Source of the DNA: Chitinophagaceae bacterium | GTDB taxonomy: Bacteria; Bacteroidota; Bacteroidia; Chitinophagales; Chitinophagaceae | Reading direction: 5' to 3' | Assembly (NCBI GenBank): GCA_017307755.1 | Contig: JAFKGQ010000007.1 | Coordinates: forward strand, 372,001 to 436,000 | Length of the DNA stretch: 64,000 nucleotides | Position numbers and translations under genes: made by a program | Shown: one piece after another, positions 15,551 through 23,695 of the stretch | Layout of the letters: every line of letters starts with the position of its first letter | Position numbering within the stretch: the stretch's first letter is position 1 | The notes under the pieces: model-generated | Told to the model about the DNA's origin: nothing | The model's input: the letters and a program-made list of their open reading frames with translations, nothing else | Database searches by the model: none

Positions 15551-18500
15551 ATGACCTTTAATCGAGTGAATAATATTGTAGGCTGGATCGTAGGAGTGAT
15601 TGCCTGTACAGTCTATGTCATGACCATGGAACCCACCGGCAGTTTCTGGGATTGCGGTGAATTCGTCTCCAGCTGTTATAAGCTCCAGATCCCCCACCCC
15701 CCCGGCGCACCCCTCTTCGTCCTCATGGGCCGCTTCTTTATCATCCTGTTCGGTGATAATCCCCTCACAGCCGCCAGGGGTGTCAACTTTATGAGCGCCA
15801 TCGCCAGCGGACTGTCCATCCTCTTCCTGTTCTGGACCATCACTCACTTCGCCCGTAAGCTCGTACAAAAGCAGAATACCTCCACCGAGCCGGACAGACA
15901 ACAGCTTTTCACCATCATGAGCGCCGGCGTCGTAGGCGCCCTGGCCTATACTTTTTGCGACTCCTACTGGTATAGCGCCGTGGAAGGCGAAGTATATGCA
16001 TCCAGCGCCTTCTTCACCGCCCTGGTATTCTGGGCCATCCTCAAATGGGAACACCATGCCGACAAGCCCGGCGCCGACAAATGGATCATCTTTCTTTTTT
16101 ACATGATGGGCCTTTCCATCGGCGTCCACCTGCTGAACCTGCTGACCATCCCCGCCATTGTGATGGTGTATTATTTCAAAAGGTTCAAACCCACCACCTG
16201 GGGTACGATCATCGCTTTTATCATCGGCTGTGTGATCACCGGCGCGGTACAGGTGCTCGTTATTCAATATACCATCAAAGGGGCAGGCTATTTCGATATC
16301 TTCTTTGTCAATAGCCTGGGGATGCCGTTCTTCACCGGTTTTGGACTTTATTTCTTCCTGCTGGCCGCCCTCCTCACCTGGGGACTGACCTTCAAAGCAG
16401 AAACAACCACCACTAACCGCATTCGTACCTGGATGATCCTTTTTGTGCTCATTGTCGCGCTCCCTGTGATCATCGGCTCCGCCGGCAGTGGAGGCGGTAA
16501 ATTCTTCAAAATCCTGGTCGGCGCAGGCATCGGATACCTCGCAGGTTATATTATCAAAAAGAACGCCCTGCACAATTTCAAACTGGCCCTCTGGTGCTTT
16601 GCTTTTATGCTGCTGGGTTATTCCACCTATTTCACCACACTCATCCGTAGTAATGCCGATCCGGCAGTGGATATGTACAATGTGGATAATCCCGTGAGTC
16701 TCGTGGGCTATCTCAGCCGCGACCAGTATGGGGATTGGCCGATCCTTTATGGACCGGATTTTCAGGATCGTCCGCCAAGAGTGGACGGTGGTCCGCTTTA
16801 TACAAAAGGTAAAGAAAAATACGAGGTCGCGGGCAAGATCTCCGCACAGGATTGGGGTGGTACGCCTTCTTCGCATGTTTTTCCCCGTATGTGGGACGGC
16901 AACAATGACAGGGGACAGATCGATGCTTATCGCTCCTTTGGCGAAGTAGCCGAAGGCGAAGACCCCCATATGGTCAATAACATCAAATATTTTGTAAAGT
17001 ACCAGACGGGGGTGATGTTCCTCCGTTATTTTATGTGGAATTTTGCAGGCAAGCAGAATGACCTGCAAGGCTTCGGCAATGCAAGAGATGGCAACTGTAT
17101 CACCGGGATCTCCTTTATCGATAATCTATTCCTGGGTGACCAAAGCAAGCTCCCCGACACCATCCATAAGAATAACAAATCCTACAACAGGATGTACCTC
17201 CTGCCCTTTATCCTTGGTCTGGTCGGCCTTGTCTACCAGTACCTCCGAAGCACAAAGGACTTCTGGGTCACCGGGCTGTTGTTCTTCTTCACCGGCTTTG
17301 CCATCGTCATTTATCTCAACCAGGCGGGGTATCAGCCCCGGGAAAGGGATTATGCCTATGCAGGTTCCTGCTATGCCTTTGCCATCTGGATCGGGCTGGG
17401 CGTCATCTGGATAAAAGAGCTCCTGGAAAAATATGCTCTCAAAGGCAAGGCCTCAATGGCTAATTATGCCGCCGCGGGTCTTTGCTTCCTGGCAGTCCCC
17501 GTCCTCATGGGTAGCCAGGAATGGGATGACCATGACCGCAGTAAAAAGACGCTTGCAAGGGATATTGGTAAGGATTATCTGGAAAGCTGTCCGCCTAACG
17601 CTATCCTTATTTCTTTTGGAGACAACGATACATACCCCCTCTGGTATGCCCAGGAAGTGGAAGGCATCCGCCCCGACGTCAGGGTCATGAACTATTCACT
17701 GCTGGGGACGGATTGGTATATCAACCAGTTGCGGTATAAGGTCAACCAGAGCGGGCCTGCCGACGTGCTTTTCACACCCGAGCAGATACAGGGCAACACC
17801 CGTGATGCGGTTCCCTTAAGCAACCTGCCGGGCTTTGACCAGAATAAGTACTATGATCTGTACGATATCCTGAAGAACGTGGTGGGAAGCAATGATCCCA
17901 AATACACCACGCAGACGGAAGATGGAGAAACCTATAATTTCCTGCCCGTACACAAGTTGTCCGTACCGGTGGATACAAACCTCGTACGTAAGAATGGAAC
18001 GGTAAATCCCAATGATAACATTGTGTCCGAGCTGCATCTGGACATCTCAAAGGACAAGAATTACCTGTTCAAGAATGAGCTGGCGATCCTTGCCCTGATC
18101 GCAGCTAATAAATGGCAGCGGCCCTTGTGCTTCAACTCCACCTATGAGCTGGAAAGCCTGGGATTGGCCAAATACATCCGCCAGGATGGCCTGGCAGGAA
18201 GATTGGTGCCCATAGAAGGCAATACAAACGGGACCTTTTACAACAACGAAGCAGCTTATAATAACATGATGACAAAGTTCAGCTTCGGTAATGCGAATAC
18301 GCCCGGCGTTTATTATGATGAAGAGAACCGCCGTCATCTCAATACGCTGCGTGCCGCACATGCCCAGTTGGCTTTGAGCCTGATCGACGAAGGTAAAAAG
18401 GATGCCGCCCAGAAATTGTTGGATCATTTCGATAACAACGTCCTGGAATCCAATTTCCCTTACGGTATGACCTCCAACAGGGGCAATCAGCATAACCGTA

Positions 18501-18880
18501 TATCTATGAGCTTCCTGCTGGCCTGCTATCAGTCCGGCGATCTGCGGCTGGCGCAAAAAGTGTCCGCTTCGGTGAAAAAAGACCTCACCCAGCAGATGCG
18601 TTATTATAATTCCCTGGGAGAAGCTATGTCGGATGAGCAGTTAGCCATCAACGCCCAGATGGCGATGCAAGGTAAAGGCGGCAATCTCTCTGACAGACAA
18701 ATGGGATTTGCCAATGACATCCTAACCTCCTTTCAGATGATCATGCAGCTTAGCGACTGGGAAAAACAGTACAGTGGCGCACCTGCGCCGGCGCCCGGGG
18801 CAGCACAGCCATCACAGGAAAAAGGCGGTCAGCCTTTGATCAGCAATCCACCCAAAACAGACTCTCCAAAAAAACAGTAA
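15551..18880 (+). CDS. DUF2723 family membrane glycosyltransferase (GT117, PMT-like)
   Basis: A 1109-residue inner-membrane protein. The N-terminal half carries many hydrophobic segments and the family signature MEPTGSFWDCGEFVSSCYKL, followed by HPPGAPLFVLMGRFF. The acidic residues in this first loop resemble the catalytic region of GT-C enzymes of the protein O-mannosyltransferase type. A second membrane block spans about residues 555-680, then a large soluble C-terminal domain to a Pro-rich tail (APAPAPGAAQP). The family is widespread in Bacteroidota and is thought to move a sugar from a lipid carrier onto protein or lipid in the periplasm. Donor and acceptor are unknown. Terminated by the hairpin at 18920. 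Confidence 0.9.
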   Translation: MTFNRVNNIVGWIVGVIACTVYVMTMEPTGSFWDCGEFVSSCYKLQIPHPPGAPLFVLMGRFFIILFGDNPLTAARGVNFMSAIASGLSILFLFWTITHFARKLVQKQNTSTEPDRQQLFTIMSAGVVGALAYTFCDSYWYSAVEGEVYASSAFFTALVFWAILKWEHHADKPGADKWIIFLFYMMGLSIGVHLLNLLTIPAIVMVYYFKRFKPTTWGTIIAFIIGCVITGAVQVLVIQYTIKGAGYFDIFFVNSLGMPFFTGFGLYFFLLAALLTWGLTFKAETTTTNRIRTWMILFVLIVALPVIIGSAGSGGGKFFKILVGAGIGYLAGYIIKKNALHNFKLALWCFAFMLLGYSTYFTTLIRSNADPAVDMYNVDNPVSLVGYLSRDQYGDWPILYGPDFQDRPPRVDGGPLYTKGKEKYEVAGKISAQDWGGTPSSHVFPRMWDGNNDRGQIDAYRSFGEVAEGEDPHMVNNIKYFVKYQTGVMFLRYFMWNFAGKQNDLQGFGNARDGNCITGISFIDNLFLGDQSKLPDTIHKNNKSYNRMYLLPFILGLVGLVYQYLRSTKDFWVTGLLFFFTGFAIVIYLNQAGYQPRERDYAYAGSCYAFAIWIGLGVIWIKELLEKYALKGKASMANYAAAGLCFLAVPVLMGSQEWDDHDRSKKTLARDIGKDYLESCPPNAILISFGDNDTYPLWYAQEVEGIRPDVRVMNYSLLGTDWYINQLRYKVNQSGPADVLFTPEQIQGNTRDAVPLSNLPGFDQNKYYDLYDILKNVVGSNDPKYTTQTEDGETYNFLPVHKLSVPVDTNLVRKNGTVNPNDNIVSELHLDISKDKNYLFKNELAILALIAANKWQRPLCFNSTYELESLGLAKYIRQDGLAGRLVPIEGNTNGTFYNNEAAYNNMMTKFSFGNANTPGVYYDEENRRHLNTLRAAHAQLALSLIDEGKKDAAQKLLDHFDNNVLESNFPYGMTSNRGNQHNRISMSFLLACYQSGDLRLAQKVSASVKKDLTQQMRYYNSLGEAMSDEQLAINAQMAMQGKGGNLSDRQMGFANDILTSFQMIMQLSDWEKQYSGAPAPAPGAAQPSQEKGGQPLISNPPKTDSPKKQ

Positions 18881-18919
18881 AACTCCCATAAGACAACGAG
18901 CTTACGGAATAAGACAGGT

Positions 18920-18957
18920 GATCCCGGCAACTATAGTTCTGCCGGGATCTTTGTTTT
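18920..18957 (+). terminator. Intrinsic terminator after the DUF2723 gene
   Basis: A 10-bp perfect stem GATCCCGGCA (18920-18929) and TGCCGGGATC (18940-18949), then TTTGTTTT. Confidence 0.9.
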
Positions 18958-19129
18958 GCAAGCAGTTAGAACCAAATCCAACTGCCGGGTGTTATTAAAC
19001 CTATATGGCTGGAAAAGTCAATAATATCCGAATGTTAATAAACCCCTGAAGGGGTCGAACGTCAAGGTTTTTTGTAAAGAATTATCTGTAAATTGAGGGG
19101 AAGCGATCCCGACTAACTAATTCAACGAT

Positions 19130-20227
19130 ATGATAGGATTTCATTTCAGACGGTATGATCCGAATGAAGAAGACAAACCAAAGTTCGATCAGTTGCTGGA
19201 CGTGTTCCTGCAGCTGTTGAGCTATACCAATGGGGATGTTGGCGAAGCTCTGCAATGGATGAATCAGCTGGATAAAGAGTATCAGTTGACGGATGACGAA
19301 TATGGCATGGGAGATTTTATCGACGACCTGAAAGACAAAGGTTATCTCGACGAAAATAAACAGACAGGCGAGATAACGATCACACCCAAAACAGAACAAG
19401 GCATCCGCCGGCGTTCGCTGGAAGAGATATTTGGCAAGCTGAAAAAGACCAAGCAGGGCAATCATAATACATTCAAGCCGGGAGGAGGTGACGAGATCAA
19501 TCCCGAAAGCCGCCCTTTCCGTTTTGGCGATCAGCTGGAACAGATCGATTTTACAGAGTCCATCCGTAACGCACAGATCAATCACGGCATCGAAAGCTTC
19601 AATATGCAGGAGGACGACCTGAAGATCAGGGAGACAGACTATAAAGCACAGACCTCCACGGTATTGATGATCGATATCTCTCATTCCATGATCCTCTATG
19701 GAGAAGACAGGATCACGCCGGCCAAAAAAGTGGCCATGGCCCTCAGCGAGCTGATCACGACAAAATACCCGAAGGATACGCTGGACATCGTCGTCTTTGG
19801 TAATGATGCCTGGCCGGTGGAGATCAGGGACCTTCCTTATTTACAGGTGGGCCCTTATCACACCAACACCGTGGCAGGGCTGGAATTGGCCATGGATATC
19901 CTCCGGCGCAGACGGAATGCCAACAAACAGATCTTTATGATTACCGATGGCAAACCCACCTGTCTCAAAGTGGGAAAACGATATTATAAGAACAGTTTCG
20001 GCCTGGACAGAAAGATCACCAGCAGATGTTTGAACCTGGCCGCGCAATGCAAAAAACTGAAGATACCCATTACTACGTTTATGATAGCGAGCGACCCCTA
20101 TCTCCAACGTTTTGTGAATGAGTTCACAGAGACAAACAACGGGAAAGCGTTCTTCGCCTCGTTGGACCATCTGGGGGCCTTTATTTTCAGGGATTTTGAG
20201 AGCGGCAAACGCAAGACAGTATATTGA
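19130..20227 (+). CDS. VWA domain protein, partner of the following AAA+ ATPase
   Basis: A 365-residue soluble protein. A helical N-terminal region (about 1-160) precedes a von Willebrand A domain. The metal-site motif DISHS is at about residues 182-186, with a downstream acidic site in MITDGKPT. The gene lies 21 bp before a MoxR/Mg-chelatase-like AAA+ gene on the same strand. VWA/AAA+ pairs act as chaperone-like machines that insert metals or remodel targets; the target here is unknown. No signal peptide, so cytosolic. Confidence 0.88.
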   Translation: MIGFHFRRYDPNEEDKPKFDQLLDVFLQLLSYTNGDVGEALQWMNQLDKEYQLTDDEYGMGDFIDDLKDKGYLDENKQTGEITITPKTEQGIRRRSLEEIFGKLKKTKQGNHNTFKPGGGDEINPESRPFRFGDQLEQIDFTESIRNAQINHGIESFNMQEDDLKIRETDYKAQTSTVLMIDISHSMILYGEDRITPAKKVAMALSELITTKYPKDTLDIVVFGNDAWPVEIRDLPYLQVGPYHTNTVAGLELAMDILRRRRNANKQIFMITDGKPTCLKVGKRYYKNSFGLDRKITSRCLNLAAQCKKLKIPITTFMIASDPYLQRFVNEFTETNNGKAFFASLDHLGAFIFRDFESGKRKTVY

Positions 20228-20248
20228 GCGAAATCATAAAACGAATAA

Positions 20249-21775
20249 ATGGATATTACTAAACTAACGACACTGGGTAAGTTGAAATCCGCGGGGTACA
20301 GGAATAGATCTGTAAAAGAAGAAATCCGCGAAAATCTTATTCGCAAACTGACCAACAAGGAGATTACTTTTCCCGGGATCATCGGCTATGAGGATTCGGT
20401 CATACCCGATACCGAAAGAGCATTGCTGTCCCGGCATAATATACTTTTTCTGGGATTGCGGGGACAGGCCAAGACAAGGATGGCCCGGCAAATGATCGAC
20501 CTGCTGGATGAATATATCCCTTATATCACCGGCAGCGAAGTAAACGATAATCCCTTTCAGCCCATTTCAAAATTTGCAAGAGATCTGCTGGCTGCCAAAG
20601 GGGACGACACCCCCATCAGCTGGTTGCACCGCAGCGAGCGATATGGGGAAAAGCTGGCTACCCCGGACGTCAGCGTAGCCGATCTCATCGGGGACATCGA
20701 CCCTATAAAGGCAGCCAACCTCCGGCTAAATTTTGCCGACGAACAGGTGATCCATTTCGGCATCATCCCCAAAAGCAACAGGGGTATCTTTGTCATCAAT
20801 GAGATCCCCGATCTCCAGGCACGCATACAGGTATCCCTCTTCAACATACTGGAAGAAGGCGATATCCAGATCCGCGGCTTCAAATTAAGGATGCCCCTGG
20901 ATATGTTATTCGTCTTCACGGCCAACCCTGAAGACTATACAAACCGCGGCTCCATCGTCACCCCGTTGAAAGACCGCATCGAAAGCCAGATCCTGACACA
21001 CTATCCAAAGAATGTGGATACCTCCCTGGCTATCACGGAACAGGAAGCCGACATCCACAACGAACAAAAAGGCAAGGTGGTCATCAGCGACCTGGTAAAG
21101 AGGTTGATCGAACAGGTGTCTTTCGAAGCCCGCAACAGCGAATATGTAGATAAGAAAAGCGGCGTCTCGGCCCGTCTGACCATCGCAGCTTATGAAAATG
21201 CCATCAGCGCCGCCGAACGGAGGGCCATCCTCAACGGGGAAAAGCAAACCCAGGTCTGGATAAGCGATCTCATCGGCATCGTCCCTTCCATCACGGGAAA
21301 GATCGAACTGGTATACGAAGGAGAACAGGAAGGTCCTTACCAGGTAGCATTCAACCTCCTGGAAAAATCTTTCCGCAGCCAGTTCAGCAACTATTTCCCC
21401 AACCCTGATCAGCTGAAAAAACGCAAAGCCGACACAAAGGATGAGAACCCCTTCAGGTCCATCACCCATTGGTTCGACAAAGGCAATCAACTCAATCTGT
21501 TCTTTAATACAAAGGACGACGAAAAGATCCAGCAGCTCTATAAAGTAGATGGACTGCATGCCCTCGTCAAAAAATATTTCAAGCTGGCAAATGAAAAAGA
21601 GGCAGCCTTATTGATGGAGTTCGTGCTTCACGGATTGGCAGCCTATTCCCTCATCAGTAAAAAAGTAGTGGAAGGTAAGATAGAGTTTAAAGATCTCATC
21701 GGCTCCATGGTGAACCTGGGATCTTCGGGCAGTGGCTTTGGCAGCGAAGAGGAAGATCTCGACGATTTCAATTAA
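20249..21775 (+). CDS. AAA+ ATPase of the Mg-chelatase/MoxR type
   Basis: A 508-residue ATPase. Walker A is GLRGQAKT (G69-T76). A Walker B-like segment lies in FVINEIPDLQARIQ, the sensor region in VFTANPEDYTNRG, and the arginine-finger region in TPLKDRIESQI. The C-terminal part (after about 330) has the helical lid and a charged tail rich in Asp/Glu (EEEDLDDFN). The layout matches Mg-chelatase subunit I relatives that work with a VWA protein, which is the gene just upstream. Confidence is high for the class and nil for the target. Confidence 0.9.
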   Translation: MDITKLTTLGKLKSAGYRNRSVKEEIRENLIRKLTNKEITFPGIIGYEDSVIPDTERALLSRHNILFLGLRGQAKTRMARQMIDLLDEYIPYITGSEVNDNPFQPISKFARDLLAAKGDDTPISWLHRSERYGEKLATPDVSVADLIGDIDPIKAANLRLNFADEQVIHFGIIPKSNRGIFVINEIPDLQARIQVSLFNILEEGDIQIRGFKLRMPLDMLFVFTANPEDYTNRGSIVTPLKDRIESQILTHYPKNVDTSLAITEQEADIHNEQKGKVVISDLVKRLIEQVSFEARNSEYVDKKSGVSARLTIAAYENAISAAERRAILNGEKQTQVWISDLIGIVPSITGKIELVYEGEQEGPYQVAFNLLEKSFRSQFSNYFPNPDQLKKRKADTKDENPFRSITHWFDKGNQLNLFFNTKDDEKIQQLYKVDGLHALVKKYFKLANEKEAALLMEFVLHGLAAYSLISKKVVEGKIEFKDLIGSMVNLGSSGSGFGSEEEDLDDFN

Positions 21776-21784
21776 AACCCGGCG

Positions 21785-22228
21785 TCATTCGTCCTGGTAT
21801 TCGTTGGTAAGCCCCGTAATAAAGTCGGTGAACGAACCGCAGACATAACGATAGGAAGACGACTCCCCGGGGTCGTCTTCCTGTCCAAATATATATACAC
21901 TGCCATAATCGTCGGGCGCGACGGACAGTACAAACATATTGTCGTGGGGGTCGGCGGCAAAAGGGATCATTCCTTTCATATCGATGCCTTCGGCCCGGTT
22001 CTCCCGCAGCAGCCTGTCGATCGTCAGTTTCCCATATTTGATGGGCAGGAACCAGTCGATATGATAGAGGTATTCATCTCCTTCCACAGCGTCAAATGGA
22101 GGATAGCCGCCGTTACTCTGGAGATAAAACTCTATAAACTCCCTGGGCAGGGTGATCTTCCATTCCGCCGCAAAAGCACTCATATCCTCTGACGTCAGTC
22201 CCTGTTCTGCCTCCTCGAACTTTTCCAT
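21785..22228 (-). CDS. SMI1/KNR4 family protein
   Basis: A 147-residue cytosolic protein with the SMI1/KNR4 pattern: an N-terminal helix pair, TLPREFIEFYLQSNGGYPPF, then IDWFLPIKYGK and a C-terminal strand-rich part (IPFAADPHDNMFVLSV, DDYGSVYIFGQED). The family is often an immunity protein against polymorphic toxins, or a general interaction module. No toxin gene is nearby; it is followed (3 bp before its start) by murB upstream on the same strand, so here it may be a housekeeping-type copy. Confidence 0.88.
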   Translation of the reverse strand: MEKFEEAEQGLTSEDMSAFAAEWKITLPREFIEFYLQSNGGYPPFDAVEGDEYLYHIDWFLPIKYGKLTIDRLLRENRAEGIDMKGMIPFAADPHDNMFVLSVAPDDYGSVYIFGQEDDPGESSSYRYVCGSFTDFITGLTNEYQDE

Positions 22229-22230
22229 TT

Positions 22231-23241
22231 TTAAAAGATTATATTTACTTCCCGCTCCAATTCCACACCAAATTTTGCCTTTACGCTTTGCAGGATCTCC
22301 TCGCTGAGGTCATATATCTCCTGCCCCGTGGCATGTCCGTAATTCACCAGGACCAGCGCCTGACGCGCATGACACCCCGCATCCCCTTTGCGATACCCCT
22401 TCCATCCGCCTTCTTCGATCAGCCAGCCCGCAGCGAGCTTTATGCCGGCAGGGCCAGGATACCCCACAATGCCCGGGAATGCCGCCTTTAACGCCTCAAA
22501 TTTCGGGACAGTAACCGTAGGGTTCTTAAAAAAACTCCCCGCATTGCCTATCTGGGCAGGATCAGGCAGCTTACTACGGCGGATATTGATCACGGCCTCC
22601 GAGACAGCCTGTATGGTCAGACCCTGCACCCCCATCTTCTCCAGCTCTGTGCGGATATCTCCATACTCCGTATGGAAATGAGGCACCTTATTCAGACGGA
22701 AAGTGACGTCCAGCAACACAAACTGGTCCTTATAACGTCCCTTAAAAACACTCTCCCGGTACCCAAATTCACAATCATTAAGACTAAAGGCATATACTTT
22801 CTTTTCCTTTAACTGATACGCTGACAACTCATAAAAAACGTCTTTTATCTCCACCCCATAAGCACCGATGTTCTGCATCGGCGCGGCTCCGACACTGCCG
22901 GGTATCAGGGACAGGTTTTCCACCCCGGCCCAGTTCCGTCCCAGCGCATATTGTACAAAGCCATGCCAGTTCTCCCCCGCCCCCACCCTGACGTATACAT
23001 ACTGTTCGTCTTCCCGCACCAGCTCGATACCCTTTATCTCATTGCGGAGGACCAGACCGTCGAAATCCCGGGTCAAAAGGATATTGCTGCCCCCCCCAAG
23101 TATCAGCAACGGACCCGGCCAGGCAGCTAAAACTTCGCCCAGAGACGACTGGCTGTCAAAGCTGGAGAACCACCGGGCTTTGACGTCTATTCCAAATGTA
23201 TTATACTTTTTTAAGAACGCTTGTTCTACAATATTAGACAT
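22231..23241 (-). CDS. murB: UDP-N-acetylmuramate dehydrogenase
   Basis: A 336-residue enzyme that reduces UDP-GlcNAc-enolpyruvate to UDP-MurNAc with FAD and NADPH in peptidoglycan synthesis. The FAD site LLILGGGSNILLT (about 45-57) and SLIPGSVGAAPMQNIGAYGVE are intact. GYRESVFK is the conserved region of type I MurB, NAGSFFKNP carries the catalytic Ser, and the C-terminal LEREVNIIF holds the catalytic Glu. The SMI1 gene begins 3 bp after its stop. Confidence 0.97.
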   Translation of the reverse strand: MSNIVEQAFLKKYNTFGIDVKARWFSSFDSQSSLGEVLAAWPGPLLILGGGSNILLTRDFDGLVLRNEIKGIELVREDEQYVYVRVGAGENWHGFVQYALGRNWAGVENLSLIPGSVGAAPMQNIGAYGVEIKDVFYELSAYQLKEKKVYAFSLNDCEFGYRESVFKGRYKDQFVLLDVTFRLNKVPHFHTEYGDIRTELEKMGVQGLTIQAVSEAVINIRRSKLPDPAQIGNAGSFFKNPTVTVPKFEALKAAFPGIVGYPGPAGIKLAAGWLIEEGGWKGYRKGDAGCHARQALVLVNYGHATGQEIYDLSEEILQSVKAKFGVELEREVNIIF

Positions 23242-23288
23242 GTCCTGTATTGAGGGATAAAATTATGGTTCTTTGAGCAAAAATGAGT

Positions 23289-23657
23289 TTAGTAGGTTTT
23301 ATGAGCCCACGGTTTCCAATAGATAAATTGTATAATCCAAAAAAGGGGTATGACCAGTATAAGCACAGATAGGATAAGCGCCAGATAATTCCGTGCTTTC
23401 TTCTGTGTCCTGAGGCTTTTTATCGTACCTCGAAAAGCTATAAATGCCAGCGCTACTGCTCCGATACAACAAAGAATTTCCAGGGTGAACAAGACCCACA
23501 GTATCGGCCTGTAAACTTTTTTCGAGAAAAAGAGATCCACATAGATATAAGAAAAAAGGAAATAGGCCACCATGAGTCCTAAAGCCTGCAAAGCCTTTTT
23601 AAGATTTTCCCGTGGAGCCGACTGATCGATGATCTCTTGCCAGTCTTTTTCGAGCAT
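23289..23657 (-). CDS. Small membrane protein, 122 aa
   Basis: I do not recognise the family. After a charged N-terminus (MLEKDWQEIIDQSAPRENLK) there are three or four hydrophobic segments (LGLMVAYFLFSYIYVDLFF, ILWVLFTLEILCCIGAVALA, ALILSVLILVIPLFWIIQF), so it is an inner-membrane protein. It sits between priA and murB on the same strand, 38 bp after priA, and may be transcribed with them. Confidence 0.75.
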   Translation of the reverse strand: MLEKDWQEIIDQSAPRENLKKALQALGLMVAYFLFSYIYVDLFFSKKVYRPILWVLFTLEILCCIGAVALAFIAFRGTIKSLRTQKKARNYLALILSVLILVIPLFWIIQFIYWKPWAHKTY

Positions 23658-23695
23658 GGTCTAAACTTACAGGATATCTCTGGCATATCCAAACA

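Noticed and set aside
15314..17068. A 584-codon open frame antisense to the DUF2723 gene
   Set aside because: It lies entirely opposite a strongly supported gene for most of its length, has low-complexity Gly/Asp/Glu/His-rich content and no recognisable domain; it is a codon-bias artefact.
18047..21559. Minus-strand frames opposite the DUF2723 and AAA+ genes
   Set aside because: They lie antisense to well-supported genes and show no domain, signal peptide or start signal.
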